Positions 1 through 9,797 of a stretch of DNA of 64,000 nt are shown here, piece after piece (position 1 is the first letter of the stretch; each line of letters starts with the position of its first letter). The stretch is from NCBI RefSeq assembly GCF_036173125.1, contig NZ_CP108054.1, positions 8,585,001-8,649,000 of the forward strand. The letters are read 5' to 3'. Source of the DNA: Streptomyces sp. NBC_00286 (GTDB lineage: Bacteria; Actinomycetota; Actinomycetes; Streptomycetales; Streptomycetaceae). The translations under genes and the position numbers were made by a program. The notes under the pieces are model-generated. The model was given only the letters and a program-made list of their open reading frames with translations. It was not told the origin of the DNA and made no database searches.

Positions 1-802
1 CATCGACCCGCATGCCTCGCTGCTCACCGACTGGGGCCTGAACGACGACATCGGGGGCCTGGAGCGCTTCAGCCGCACCGTCGTCGAGGCACTGGCCGAC
101 CGGGTCGCCGTACTGAAGCCGCAGAGCGCGTTCTTCGAGCGCTTCGGCTCGCGCGGTATCGCCGTACTGGAGAAGTCGGTCGAGGAGGCCCGGGCCGCCG
201 GGGCGCTCGTCGTCATGGACGCCAAGCGCGGCGACATCGGCTCGACCATGGCCGCGTACGCCTCCGCCTTCTTGGAGAAGGGCTCGCCGCTCTTCTCGGA
301 CGCGCTCACCGTTTCCCCGTACCTCGGCTACGGATCGCTGAAGCCGGCCGTCGAGCTCGCCCGCGAGAGCGGTGCCGGGCTGTTCGTGCTCGCGCTCACC
401 TCCAACCCGGAGGGCGGCGAGGTGCAGCACGCGGTACGGCCCGACGACGCGGCGGACGCGGCCGGCTCGGTCGGCCGGAGCGTGGGCGCGATCATGCTCG
501 CGCACCTCGCCGCGGAGAACGCGGGGGAGACCCCCATGGGCTCCTTCGGCGCCGTCGTGGGCGCCACGCTGGGCGATCTGTCCTCGTACGACCTCGAGAT
601 CAACGGGCCGCTCCTCGCGCCCGGCATCGGCGCCCAGGGCGCGACCCCGGCCGATCTTCCGGGCGCCTTCGGAGCGGCGGTGCGCCATGTGGTCCCGAAC
701 GTCAGCAGGGGTGTTCTACGTCACGGACCCGACGTCGGCGCGCTACGCGCGTCCGCGGACCGGTTCGCGGAGGACATCAGGGCGGCCGTGGCGTCGGACT
801 AG
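1..802 (+). CDS. pyrF: Orotidine 5'-phosphate decarboxylase, 5' end outside window
   Basis: Converts OMP to UMP, the last step of de novo pyrimidine synthesis, in the cytosol. The frame is already open at base 2, so the true start and a short N-terminal piece lie before the window. The visible part opens with the substrate segment IDPHASLLTDWGL of the longer actinobacterial (type 2) form. It carries the catalytic DAKRGD at bases 218-235 and the phosphate-loop motif PGIGAQGA near base 630. No internal defect is seen. It is followed by a short hairpin and then mihF on the same strand, the usual streptomycete order. Identification is secure; only the start is missing. Confidence 0.96.
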   Translation, partial: IDPHASLLTDWGLNDDIGGLERFSRTVVEALADRVAVLKPQSAFFERFGSRGIAVLEKSVEEARAAGALVVMDAKRGDIGSTMAAYASAFLEKGSPLFSDALTVSPYLGYGSLKPAVELARESGAGLFVLALTSNPEGGEVQHAVRPDDAADAAGSVGRSVGAIMLAHLAAENAGETPMGSFGAVVGATLGDLSSYDLEINGPLLAPGIGAQGATPADLPGAFGAAVRHVVPNVSRGVLRHGPDVGALRASADRFAEDIRAAVASD

Positions 803-823
803 CGTCTTCAGCGACTCTTCTGT

Positions 824-841
824 GAGGTCCTCGTGGACCTC
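824..841 (+). terminator. Short hairpin after pyrF
   Basis: A perfect 7-bp stem (824-830 with 835-841) around a TCGT tetraloop begins 22 bases after the pyrF stop codon. There is no U-tract, which is normal for streptomycete terminators. It is a plausible but weak terminator. Confidence 0.45.
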
Positions 842-993
842 CCACGGCTGAATACACCCTCAAATCCGGAGAACTATGTACCAAATGTCGGTTTCAATGG
901 AGGCTGACCAGGACTTTTCCGCTGTTCTCGCTGACTCCGGCGGACTTGGCCGCTAGTCTCCGACGAGTGGAGACGGGCAAGAAGCGTTGCTCG

Positions 994-1022
994 TTGCTCC
1001 CCAGGTGTGGGGCGACTAGGTT
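994..1022 (+). promoter_or_regulatory. Candidate vegetative promoter of mihF
   Basis: TTGCTC (994-999) and TAGGTT (1017-1022) are separated by exactly 17 bases and lie 49 bases before the mihF start. They resemble HrdB-type -35 and -10 boxes. This rests on sequence match only. Confidence 0.4.
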
Positions 1023-1070
1023 CCTCACCGGTCCGTATCCGACAAGTTCGACATCCGAGGTGACGTAGGC

Positions 1071-1394
1071 GTGGCTCTTCCGCCCCTTACCCCTGAACAG
1101 CGCGCAGCCGCGCTCGAAAAGGCCGCCGCGGCTCGCCGGGAGCGGGCCGAGGTCAAGAATCGACTCAAGCACTCCGGCGCCTCCCTTCACGAGGTCATCA
1201 AGCAGGGCCAGGAGAACGACGTCATCGGCAAGATGAAGGTCTCCGCCCTCCTGGAGTCCCTGCCGGGCGTGGGCAAGGTCCGCGCCAAGCAGATCATGGA
1301 GCGACTCGGGATCTCCGAGAGCCGCCGTGTGCGTGGCCTCGGCTCCAACCAGATCGCGTCTCTTGAGCGCGAGTTCGGCGGCGGTGCCGCCTGA
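1071..1394 (+). CDS. mihF: Actinobacterial integration host factor (sIHF/mIHF)
   Basis: Small nucleoid-associated DNA-binding protein of 107 residues. In Streptomyces sIHF shapes the nucleoid and affects development and antibiotic production (established for the family). The basic helical N-terminal half is rich in Ala, Arg and Lys. The C-terminal half has the helix-two-turn-helix segment [18 protein letters not shown], a DNA-backbone binding hairpin like those of ribosomal protein S13. The GTG start at 1071 is preceded by GAGGTGA at suitable spacing. It lies directly upstream of gmk, with a GTTCTC/GAGAAC inverted repeat (1396-1401, 1412-1417) in the 38-base gap. It is not related in sequence to the E. 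coli IHF subunits. Confidence 0.96.
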   Translation: MALPPLTPEQRAAALEKAAAARRERAEVKNRLKHSGASLHEVIKQGQENDVIGKMKVSALLESLPGVGKVRAKQIMERLGISESRRVRGLGSNQIASLEREFGGGAA

Positions 1395-1432
1395 CGTTCT
1401 CGGGCACTCCTGAGAACCTGGATAATCGCTGC

Positions 1433-2026
1433 ATGGCTGCAACATCCCGGGGGACGACCCCCGTACCCCCGGAATCACGTCCGCGGCTGACCGTGCTCTC
1501 CGGCCCCTCCGGGGTCGGCAAGAGCACGGTCGTCGCCCATATGCGCAAGGAACACCCCGAGGTCTGGCTCTCGGTGTCGGCGACGACCCGGAGGCCGCGC
1601 CCCGGTGAGCGGCATGGTGTCCAGTACTTCTTCGTCAGCGACGAGGAAATGGACAAGCTGATCGCCAACGGCGAGCTTCTCGAGTGGGCGGAGTTCGCCG
1701 GCAACCGTTACGGCACCCCCAGGGGCGCCGTGATGGAGCGCCTGGAGGCCGGCGAACCCGTCCTCCTCGAGATCGACCTCCAGGGCGCGCGTCTGGTTCG
1801 CGAGTCGATGCCCGATGCCCAGCTGGTGTTCCTGGCTCCGCCCTCCTGGGAGGAGCTGGTGCGCAGACTCACCGGGCGGGGCACCGAGCCGCCCGAGGTG
1901 ATCGAGCGCCGACTGGCCGCCGCGAAGGTCGAGCTGGCGGCCGAGTCGGAGTTCGACGTCACCCTGGTCAACACCTCCGTCGAGGACGTAGCGCGTGAGC
2001 TGCTAGCCTTGATGGACGTAGTGTGA
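1433..2026 (+). CDS. gmk: Guanylate kinase
   Basis: Phosphorylates GMP to GDP with ATP in the cytosol. The 197-residue protein has the P-loop GPSGVGKS at residues 24-31, followed by the GMP-binding stretch [13 protein letters not shown] and the RYGTP region, all typical of bacterial guanylate kinases. The N-terminus is about 15 residues longer than the E. coli enzyme, as in other actinobacteria, and is Pro/Thr-rich. It sits 38 bases after mihF and 38 bases before rpoZ, suggesting one transcription unit. The coupling of gmk with rpoZ is widespread and may relate to guanine nucleotide and (p)ppGpp homeostasis. Confidence 0.97.
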   Translation: MAATSRGTTPVPPESRPRLTVLSGPSGVGKSTVVAHMRKEHPEVWLSVSATTRRPRPGERHGVQYFFVSDEEMDKLIANGELLEWAEFAGNRYGTPRGAVMERLEAGEPVLLEIDLQGARLVRESMPDAQLVFLAPPSWEELVRRLTGRGTEPPEVIERRLAAAKVELAAESEFDVTLVNTSVEDVARELLALMDVV

Positions 2027-2064
2027 TCGTTTTCGATCTCATCCCATCTTTCGGAAGGTAGAGC

Positions 2065-2337
2065 GTGTCCTCTTCCATTGCCGCGCCCGAGGGCATCATC
2101 AACCCGCCGATCGACGAGCTCCTCGAGGCCACCGACTCGAAGTACAGCCTCGTGATCTACGCGGCCAAGCGGGCCCGTCAGATCAACGCGTACTACTCGC
2201 AGCTCGGCGAGGGCCTCCTCGAGTACGTCGGTCCGCTCGTGGACACGCACGTCCACGAGAAGCCGCTCTCGATCGCCCTGCGCGAGATCAACGCGGGTCT
2301 GCTGACGTCCGAGGCCGTGGAGGGCCCGGCGCAGTAA
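2065..2337 (+). CDS. rpoZ: RNA polymerase omega subunit
   Basis: Ninety-residue omega subunit that assists folding and assembly of the beta' subunit of RNA polymerase. The family signature is clear: [20 protein letters not shown] near the N-terminus, then [12 protein letters not shown] and the REINAG segment. The GTG start at 2065 is preceded by GGAAGG about seven bases upstream. In Streptomyces omega loss lowers antibiotic and aerial mycelium formation (established). A strong 15-bp terminator follows, ending the mihF-gmk-rpoZ unit. Confidence 0.97.
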   Translation: MSSSIAAPEGIINPPIDELLEATDSKYSLVIYAAKRARQINAYYSQLGEGLLEYVGPLVDTHVHEKPLSIALREINAGLLTSEAVEGPAQ

Positions 2338-2365
2338 GTAATTCTGCAGATTGCAGCAGGCTTTT

Positions 2366-2400
2366 CCACAGGCCCGACAGCCCGGCTGTCGGGCCTGTGG
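2366..2400 (+). terminator. Rho-independent-type terminator after rpoZ
   Basis: A perfect 15-bp stem (2366-2380 with 2386-2400) around a 5-base CCCGG loop lies 29 bases after the rpoZ stop. It would block read-through into coaBC and argues against the earliest possible coaBC start at 2407, which would abut the hairpin. Confidence 0.88.
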
Positions 2401-2457
2401 TGTGTCATGAGTACGTACACGTTGCAGACGCAGGTGAGCCGAGCCCGGGGAGAGACC

Positions 2458-3660
2458 GTGGACAAGCCGAAGGTCGTGCTGGGAGTCAGCGGTGGCATCG
2501 CCGCGTACAAGGCGTGCGAGCTGCTGCGCCGGCTCACCGAGTCGGGGCACGACGTACGGGTCGTACCGACCGAGTCGGCGCTCCACTTCGTCGGCGCCGC
2601 GACCTGGTCCGCGCTCTCCGGGCACCCCGTCTCGACCGAGGTCTGGTCCGATGTGCACGAGGTCCCGCACGTCCGCATCGGCCAGGAGGCGGACCTGGTG
2701 GTCGTGGCCCCCGCCACCGCGGACATGCTGGCGAAGGCGGCACACGGCCTGGCCGACGACCTGCTGACCAACACCCTGCTCACCGCCCGCTGCCCGGTGG
2801 TCTTCGCCCCCGCCATGCACACCGAGATGTGGGAACACCCGGCCACGCAGGAGAACGTCGCCACGCTGCGCCGCCGCGGTGCCGTCGTCATCGAGCCCGC
2901 CGTCGGCCGTCTGACGGGCGTCGACACCGGCAAGGGCCGACTGCCGGATCCGGGGGAGATTTTCGAGATCTGCCGCCGGGTACTGGCGCGTGGCGTCGGC
3001 GTTCCCGATCTGGCGGGCCGCCATGTCGTGGTCAGCGCCGGCGGTACGCGCGAGCCGCTCGACCCGGTCCGTTTCCTCGGCAACCGCTCCTCCGGCAAGC
3101 AGGGGTACGCCCTCGCGCGCACCGCCGCGGCCCGGGGTGCCCGGGTCACGCTGATCGCCGCGAACACCGGGATGCCGGATCCGGCGGGCGTGGACGTGGT
3201 GCCCATCGAGACCGCCGTCCAGCTGCGCGAGGCGGTGCTGAAGGCCGCCGCGGACGCCGACGCGGTGGTGATGGCGGCGGCGGTCGCGGACTTCCGGCCG
3301 GCGACGTACGCGGCCGGAAAGATCAAGAAGAAGGACGGCCAGGAACCCGATCCGATCACCCTGGTCCGTAATCCCGACATCCTCGCCGAGATATCCGCCG
3401 AGCGCGCCCGCTCCGGCCAGGTGATCGTCGGCTTCGCCGCCGAGACGGACGACGTCCTCGCCAACGGGCGGACCAAGCTGGAGCGCAAGGGTTGCGATCT
3501 TCTCGTCGTGAACGAGGTGGGGGAGCGCAAGACCTTCGGTTCCGAGGAGAACGAAGCCGTCGTGCTCGGCGCCGACGGCAGTGAGACACCCGTGCCGTAC
3601 GGGCCCAAGGAAGCTCTGGCCGAGACGGTGTGGGATCTCGTGGCGGGCCGCCTGGAGTGA
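2458..3660 (+). CDS. coaBC: Bifunctional phosphopantothenoylcysteine decarboxylase/synthetase
   Basis: Carries out two steps of coenzyme A synthesis: CTP-dependent joining of 4'-phosphopantothenate to cysteine (CoaB, C-terminal half) and FMN-dependent decarboxylation (CoaC, N-terminal half). The GTG at 2458, preceded by GGAGAG, gives 400 residues. An in-frame ATG at 2407 would add 17 residues but lies next to the terminator. CoaC features are GVSGGIAAYKA at the start and PAMHTEMW, the variant of the PxMNxxMW motif I recall in actinobacterial enzymes. CoaB features are SAGGTREPLDPVRFLGNRSS and the lysine-rich GKIKKKDG. It lies between rpoZ and metK as in other streptomycetes. Confidence 0.96.
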   Translation: MDKPKVVLGVSGGIAAYKACELLRRLTESGHDVRVVPTESALHFVGAATWSALSGHPVSTEVWSDVHEVPHVRIGQEADLVVVAPATADMLAKAAHGLADDLLTNTLLTARCPVVFAPAMHTEMWEHPATQENVATLRRRGAVVIEPAVGRLTGVDTGKGRLPDPGEIFEICRRVLARGVGVPDLAGRHVVVSAGGTREPLDPVRFLGNRSSGKQGYALARTAAARGARVTLIAANTGMPDPAGVDVVPIETAVQLREAVLKAAADADAVVMAAAVADFRPATYAAGKIKKKDGQEPDPITLVRNPDILAEISAERARSGQVIVGFAAETDDVLANGRTKLERKGCDLLVVNEVGERKTFGSEENEAVVLGADGSETPVPYGPKEALAETVWDLVAGRLE

Positions 3661-3915
3661 ACGCCTGATTCGTTCCGGTCGGGGCGGTCTTCGCCGTATT
3701 CCAAAACCGGCGAAATCGCGCCTGGGAACCTGGCGGACACCGCTCCTCGTTGGGCAGAATGCCCGTGCCGCAGGTCACAGGTCTTCCGAGTCGCGAGACG
3801 GGGTGGACCCGTGGTCGAGCATGACCGATAAACTGACCCCCGGACGACAGCGGGCGCAGCCCCCGATCCGTCCACAAATGATCAGCCAGCAGCCGCTGCA
3901 ACCCCAGGGAGCGTT

Positions 3916-5124
3916 GTGTCCCGTCGTCTGTTCACCTCGGAGTCTGTGACCGAGGGTCACCCCGACAAGATCGCTGACCAGATCAGCGACACCATTCTCG
4001 ACGCGCTTCTGCGCGAGGACCCGAAGTCCCGGGTCGCCGTCGAGACGCTGATCACGACCGGCCTCGTACACGTGGCGGGCGAGGTCACGACCAAGGCGTA
4101 CGCGCCGATCGCGCAGCTGGTGCGCGACAAGATCCTCGAGATCGGCTACGACTCCTCGAAGAAGGGCTTCGACGGCGCCTCCTGCGGCGTGTCGGTGTCC
4201 ATCGGCGCCCAGTCCCCGGACATCGCTCAGGGCGTCGACACCGCGTACGAGAAGCGTGTCGAGGGCGACGAGGACGAGCTGGACAAGCAGGGCGCGGGCG
4301 ACCAGGGTCTGATGTTCGGTTACGCGACCGACGAGACGCCCGAGTTGATGCCGCTGCCGATCCACCTGGCGCACCGACTGTCGAAGCGACTCTCCGATGT
4401 CCGCAAGAACGGGACGATCCCGTACCTGCGCCCCGACGGCAAGACCCAGGTCACCATCGAGTACGACGGCGACAAGGCCGTCCGCCTCGACACGGTGGTC
4501 GTCTCCTCGCAGCACGCCCAGGACATCGACCTGGACTCGCTTCTGGCCCCCGACATTCGCGAGTTCGTGGTGGAGCCGGAGCTCAAGGCCCTCCTGGACG
4601 ACGGCATCAAGCTGGACACCGAGGGGTACCGCCTGCTGGTGAACCCCACCGGCCGCTTCGAGATCGGCGGCCCGATGGGCGACGCCGGCCTGACCGGTCG
4701 CAAGATCATCATCGACACGTACGGCGGCATGGCCCGCCACGGCGGCGGCGCCTTCTCCGGCAAGGACCCGTCCAAGGTGGACCGCTCGGCGGCCTACGCG
4801 ATGCGCTGGGTCGCCAAGAACGTCGTCGCCGCGGGCCTCGCCACCCGCTGCGAGGTCCAGGTCGCCTACGCCATCGGCAAGGCCGAGCCCGTCGGCCTCT
4901 TCGTCGAGACCTTCGGCACCGCCAAGATCGACACCGACAAGATCGAGAAGGCCATCACCGAGGTCTTCGACCTCCGCCCCGCCGCGATCATCCGCGACCT
5001 CGACCTGCTGCGCCCGATCTACGCCCAGACCGCGGCGTACGGCCACTTCGGGCGTCCGCTGGACGACTTCACGTGGGAGAAGACGGACCGGGTGGACGCA
5101 CTGCGCAGGGCTGCCGGGCTGTAG
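3916..5124 (+). CDS. metK: S-adenosylmethionine synthetase
   Basis: Makes S-adenosylmethionine from methionine and ATP. The 402-residue protein has all family signatures: [12 protein letters not shown] at residues 13-24, [12 protein letters not shown] (the substrate-loop hexapeptide) and the glycine-rich [12 protein letters not shown] near residues 276-287. The GTG start at 3916 follows CAGGGAG. In Streptomyces SAM level influences secondary metabolism and development (established). The 255-base upstream region shows no SAM riboswitch that I can recognise. The gene ends at a strong 16-bp terminator. Confidence 0.98.
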   Translation: MSRRLFTSESVTEGHPDKIADQISDTILDALLREDPKSRVAVETLITTGLVHVAGEVTTKAYAPIAQLVRDKILEIGYDSSKKGFDGASCGVSVSIGAQSPDIAQGVDTAYEKRVEGDEDELDKQGAGDQGLMFGYATDETPELMPLPIHLAHRLSKRLSDVRKNGTIPYLRPDGKTQVTIEYDGDKAVRLDTVVVSSQHAQDIDLDSLLAPDIREFVVEPELKALLDDGIKLDTEGYRLLVNPTGRFEIGGPMGDAGLTGRKIIIDTYGGMARHGGGAFSGKDPSKVDRSAAYAMRWVAKNVVAAGLATRCEVQVAYAIGKAEPVGLFVETFGTAKIDTDKIEKAITEVFDLRPAAIIRDLDLLRPIYAQTAAYGHFGRPLDDFTWEKTDRVDALRRAAGL

Positions 5125-5157
5125 TTCCTGGTTCCCGCTGTAACCTCCGGCTCTTTC

Positions 5158-5192
5158 CGAGGCCCGGTGTCCCCAAGGGACGCCGGGCCTCG
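5158..5192 (+). terminator. Strong terminator after metK
   Basis: A 16-bp stem (5158-5173 with 5177-5192, one G-U pair) closed by a CAA triloop lies 34 bases after the metK stop and 57 bases before the priA start. Confidence 0.88.
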
Positions 5193-5249
5193 CTGCGTCA
5201 GGCCGGCTCGCGGTGGGCGCTGTCAGTGGGGTCTGGTACCAATGCTGGT

Positions 5250-7394
5250 GTGAGCAGCGCGAATGGGCAGGGCGAGGAGGCGAGGGGTGTGCCCCCTGAG
5301 CAGCTTGCGCTCATTCGGGAGAGCGTGCGGGAGGCGAAGGGACCGCGGGCGAAGCCGCGTACGTGGCGGGGGGCCGCGTTGGCCAAGGAGCGGCCGGTTG
5401 CTCGCGTCTTGGTCGACAAGGGGGTGCTGCATCTTGACCGGTACTTCGACTATGCCGTTCCGGAGGAGCTGGACGCCGATGCGCAGCCCGGGGTGCGGGT
5501 GCGGGTGCGGTTCGGGGCCGGGCGGCACCGTGTGCGGGACGGGCGGCGTGAGGGTGGCGGGCTGATCGACGGGTTTCTGGTGGAGCGGCTCGCCGAGTCC
5601 GACTACTCCGGACCGCTTGCCGCGCTGGCCCAGGTCGTCTCGCCCGAGCCCGTGCTCAGTGAGGAACTGCTGGGACTCGCACGGGCCGTGGCCGATCGGT
5701 ACGCGGGAAGTCTGGCCGATGTGCTGCAACTGGCCGTGCCACCCCGGAACGCGCGCGCGGAGAGTCAGGTGTCCCCGGCTCCGTTGCCGGCGCCCGAGAT
5801 ACCTGACGTCGGGTCATGGGGGCGGTACGGGCGAGGGGACGCCTTCGTACGCTCGCTCGCGGCGGGCGGGACACCGCGAGCCGTGTGGAACGCGCTGCCC
5901 GGGCCCGAGTGGGCCGACGAGCTCGCACGGGCCGTCGGGGCGACGCTCGCTTCGGGGCGCGGCGCTCTGGTCGTCGTACCGGACGGGCGGGCCGTCCACC
6001 GGGTCGACGCCGCGCTGACCTCGCTGCTGGGGGAGGGGCGGCATGCGGTGCTGACGGCCGAGGCCGGGCCCGAGAAGCGGTACCGGCAGTGGCTTGCGGT
6101 GCGGCGTGGGTCCGTACGGGCCGTGGTGGGGACCCGGGCCGCCATGTTCGCGCCCGTACGGGATCTGGGGCTCGTCGCCATCTGGGACGACGGGGACGAC
6201 AGCCACAGCGAGCTGCACGCGCCGCAGCCGCATGCGCGGGAAGTGCTGCTGCTGCGGGCCGCCCATGACAAGTGCGCGTTCTTGCTGGGGAGTTGGAGCT
6301 GCACCGTCGAGGCCGCGCAGCTCGTCGAGAGCGGCTGGGCGGCGCCGCTCGTCGCCGACCGCGAGCGGGTGCGGACAGCGGCTCCGCTCGTACGGACCGT
6401 GAGTGACGGGGACCTCGCGCGGGACGAGGCGGCCCGGGCGGCGCGGCTGCCCACGCTCGCCTGGCAGGTCGTACGGGAAGGACTGCGGATCGGTCCCGTA
6501 CTGGTGCAGGTGCCCCGGCGTGGCTACGTACCCCGGATGGCGTGTGCGCAGTGCCGGGAGCCCGCGCGGTGCCGGCACTGTGCCGGGCCCTTGGAGGGCC
6601 AGGATGCCGGGGGCCTGAGATGTGGCTGGTGCGGACGCGGCGAGGAGGCCTGGCACTGTCCCGAATGTGGTGGGTTCCGGCTGCGGGCGCAGGTCGTGGG
6701 GGCGCGGCGGACCGCCGAGGAGCTGGGGCGGGCGTTTCCCGCCGTGCCCGTGCGGACCTCGGGGCGCGAGCAGGTGCTGGACACCGTGCCGGGGGCGCCC
6801 GCGCTCGTGGTGAGCACGCCGGGAGCGGAGCCCGTCGCCGAGGGAGGGTATGCGGCGGCGTTGCTGCTCGACGGCTGGGCGATGCTGGGGCGGCCCGATC
6901 TGCGGGCGGGCGAGGACGCGCTGCGGCGGTGGATCGGGGCGGCTTCGCTGGTACGAGCCCAGGGAGCCGGCGGGAAAGTGGTGGTCGTCGCCGAGCCGAC
7001 GCTGCGGCCCGTGCAGGCGCTGGTGCGCTGGGATCCCGTCGGCCATGCGGTCCGCGAGCTGGGCGAGCGGGCCGAGCTGGGGTTCCCGCCCGTGTCGCGG
7101 ATGGCCGCCGTGTCCGGAACCCCGGAGGCACTCGCCGGGTTCCTGGCCGCGGTCGAACTGCCCGGCGATGCAGAGGTGTTGGGGCCGGTGCCGTTGCCGG
7201 TCACGGAAGCGGGGCGGCCTCGGCGTACGGGGGCGCCGCCGGTCGGGGAGCGCTGGGAGCGGGCGTTGATCCGGGTGCCGCCGGGGAGTGGGGCGGCGCT
7301 GGCTTCTGCGTTGAAGGTTGCGCAGGCGGCACGGATGGCTCACGGGGGGAGTGAGGTTGTGCGGGTTCGGATTGATCCGCCGGATATTGGGTGA
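5250..7394 (+). CDS. priA: PriA-like primosomal protein N', probably without helicase activity
   Basis: Replication-restart protein of the PriA family, 714 residues. The GTG at 5250 begins MSSANGQGEEARG; upstream in-frame codons run back into metK and are not expected to be used. The N-terminal 3'-DNA-binding domain (DKGVLHLDRYFDYAVPEEL) and the zinc region with paired cysteines (residues about 431-475: CAQC, CRHC, CGWC, CPEC) are intact. The ATPase signatures are not: the usual P-loop position reads VVVPDGRAVHRV, and the DEEH box is replaced by WDDGDD at about residues 311-317. Actinobacterial PriA homologues are known to lack these motifs, so the protein probably acts in DNA binding or primosome assembly. 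It lies alone between metK and the next plus-strand gene. Confidence 0.93.
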   Translation: MSSANGQGEEARGVPPEQLALIRESVREAKGPRAKPRTWRGAALAKERPVARVLVDKGVLHLDRYFDYAVPEELDADAQPGVRVRVRFGAGRHRVRDGRREGGGLIDGFLVERLAESDYSGPLAALAQVVSPEPVLSEELLGLARAVADRYAGSLADVLQLAVPPRNARAESQVSPAPLPAPEIPDVGSWGRYGRGDAFVRSLAAGGTPRAVWNALPGPEWADELARAVGATLASGRGALVVVPDGRAVHRVDAALTSLLGEGRHAVLTAEAGPEKRYRQWLAVRRGSVRAVVGTRAAMFAPVRDLGLVAIWDDGDDSHSELHAPQPHAREVLLLRAAHDKCAFLLGSWSCTVEAAQLVESGWAAPLVADRERVRTAAPLVRTVSDGDLARDEAARAARLPTLAWQVVREGLRIGPVLVQVPRRGYVPRMACAQCREPARCRHCAGPLEGQDAGGLRCGWCGRGEEAWHCPECGGFRLRAQVVGARRTAEELGRAFPAVPVRTSGREQVLDTVPGAPALVVSTPGAEPVAEGGYAAALLLDGWAMLGRPDLRAGEDALRRWIGAASLVRAQGAGGKVVVVAEPTLRPVQALVRWDPVGHAVRELGERAELGFPPVSRMAAVSGTPEALAGFLAAVELPGDAEVLGPVPLPVTEAGRPRRTGAPPVGERWERALIRVPPGSGAALASALKVAQAARMAHGGSEVVRVRIDPPDIG

Positions 7395-7854
7395 GTGGGT
7401 GGGGGTGAGTGTGCGGTGAGGGGGGCGAGGCGATGCGCCTCCGTGTGCCGGGGGCGGCCGACGTGCTGAGTCCGGTTGCGGCGCGCGGGTGCGGGGGCCG
7501 GGGCGAGCTCGAGCACGGCGTGAGGCCGGGTGCGGATCCCGGTGGCCGGGAGGAGTCCGTAACGCTGGCGCCGGCGCTAGCCACAAGAGGCAGCGCGGGC
7601 CACCGAAAAAGGTTCGCGGCCCCCGGGCCCCGGCCGTCGGGGCTTCGTCCGCCGGTGGATTCCCCTCCTGTCGGGGGATCTTTGCTCGCCGACACGCCTC
7701 TGCACGTCGGTGGGACTCCGCCTGTCGACGTGCCTCCGCCCGCCGGTGGGCCCCGTCCGTTGACGCGCCTTCGGCTGCCGACGTGCGTCTGCCTCCCGGT
7801 GGTCGTCGGGAGGCAGACGGAGGGGGTGTTCAGTCGGCTATCAGCTGGCGGGGG
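7395..7854. other. Gene-free region between convergent priA and HTH gene
   Basis: There is no convincing gene in 460 bases. The right half (about 7690-7785) consists of degenerate units of about 36 bases sharing GACRYGCCTC and GCCGGTGGG-like blocks. It ends in a strong hairpin (listed separately). Open frames through it are rich in Pro, Arg and Gly and look like by-products of GC content. Confidence 0.6.
7786..7819. terminator. Bidirectional terminator between priA and HTH gene
   Basis: A perfect 12-bp stem (7786-7797 with 7808-7819) encloses a 10-base loop between two convergent genes, 36 bases from the end of the minus-strand gene. It can serve both directions. Confidence 0.75.
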
Positions 7855-8797
<943 letters not shown>

Positions 8798-9733
8798 ATG
8801 AAGCTCGTCTTCGCCGGTACGCCCGAGGTTGCCGTTCCTGCTCTGGATGCTCTGATCGCTTCTGGGCGGCATGACGTCGTCGCCGTCGTTACCCGGCCCG
8901 ACGCGCCGGCCGGGCGCGGGCGGAGGCTGGTCGCGAGCCCCGTCGCCGAGCGGGCCGAGGAGGCGGGGATCGAGGTATTGAAGCCGGGGAAGCCGCGGGA
9001 GCCGGAGTTTCTTGAGCGGTTGCGGGAGATCGGGCCCGACTGCTGTCCGGTCGTCGCGTACGGGGCGCTGCTGCCGCGGGTCGCGCTCGACATCCCGGCC
9101 CATGGCTGGGTCAATCTGCACTTCTCGTTGCTGCCCGCCTGGCGGGGGGCGGCGCCCGTGCAGCATGCGGTGATGGCGGGGGACGAGATCACGGGTGCGT
9201 CCACGTTCCTGATCGAGGAGGGGCTCGACTCCGGGCCCGTGTATGGGACCGTCACTGAAGAAGTACGGCCCACCGACACCAGCGGGGATCTGCTGACGCG
9301 GCTCGCCTTCGCGGGCGCCGGGCTGCTCGTCGCGACGATGGACGGGATCGAGGACGGCACGCTCAAGGCCGTACCGCAGCCGTCGGAGGGCGTCACGATC
9401 GCCCCGAAGATCACTGTCGAGGATGCGGAGATCGACTGGTCCGCTCCCGCGTTGCGCGTCGACCGGGTGGTGCGCGGGTGCACCCCGGCACCCGGCGCCT
9501 GGACCGTCTTCCGCGGCGAGCGGCTCAAGCTCATCCAGGTCGCGCTCGTGCCCGAGCGCACGGACCTCGCCCCGGGCGAGCTGTCCGTCGCCAAGAACAA
9601 CGTGTACGTCGGCACCGGCTCGCATGCCGTTGAACTCCTGTGGGTTCAGGCCCAGGGCAAGAAGCCGATGCGCGCGGCGGACTGGGCGCGCGGGGTGCGG
9701 ATCGTCTCCGGAGAGCGCGTCGGGGGCCAGTAG
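8798..9733 (+). CDS. fmt: Methionyl-tRNA formyltransferase
   Basis: Formylates initiator Met-tRNA using 10-formyl-tetrahydrofolate. The 311-residue product starts [16 protein letters not shown] at the ATG 8798; earlier in-frame codons lack family similarity. The catalytic residues fall at the E. coli positions: N106 and H108 in [12 protein letters not shown], and D144 in LDSGPV. The C-terminal OB-like tRNA-binding domain follows from about residue 205. It is the first gene of a fmt-rsmB pair spaced 64 bases apart; both act in translation. Confidence 0.97.
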   Translation: MKLVFAGTPEVAVPALDALIASGRHDVVAVVTRPDAPAGRGRRLVASPVAERAEEAGIEVLKPGKPREPEFLERLREIGPDCCPVVAYGALLPRVALDIPAHGWVNLHFSLLPAWRGAAPVQHAVMAGDEITGASTFLIEEGLDSGPVYGTVTEEVRPTDTSGDLLTRLAFAGAGLLVATMDGIEDGTLKAVPQPSEGVTIAPKITVEDAEIDWSAPALRVDRVVRGCTPAPGAWTVFRGERLKLIQVALVPERTDLAPGELSVAKNNVYVGTGSHAVELLWVQAQGKKPMRAADWARGVRIVSGERVGGQ

Positions 9734-9797
9734 GAGGCGTGGAGAGGGCGACGTACGCTGGACGAGTAGCCCTTCCAAGATCCGGAGCACCTTTTAC

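Noticed and set aside
2407..2457. Longer coaBC start at ATG 2407
   Set aside because: It would begin 7 bases after the rpoZ terminator, adds 17 residues without similarity, and the GTG at 2458 has a better ribosome-binding site.
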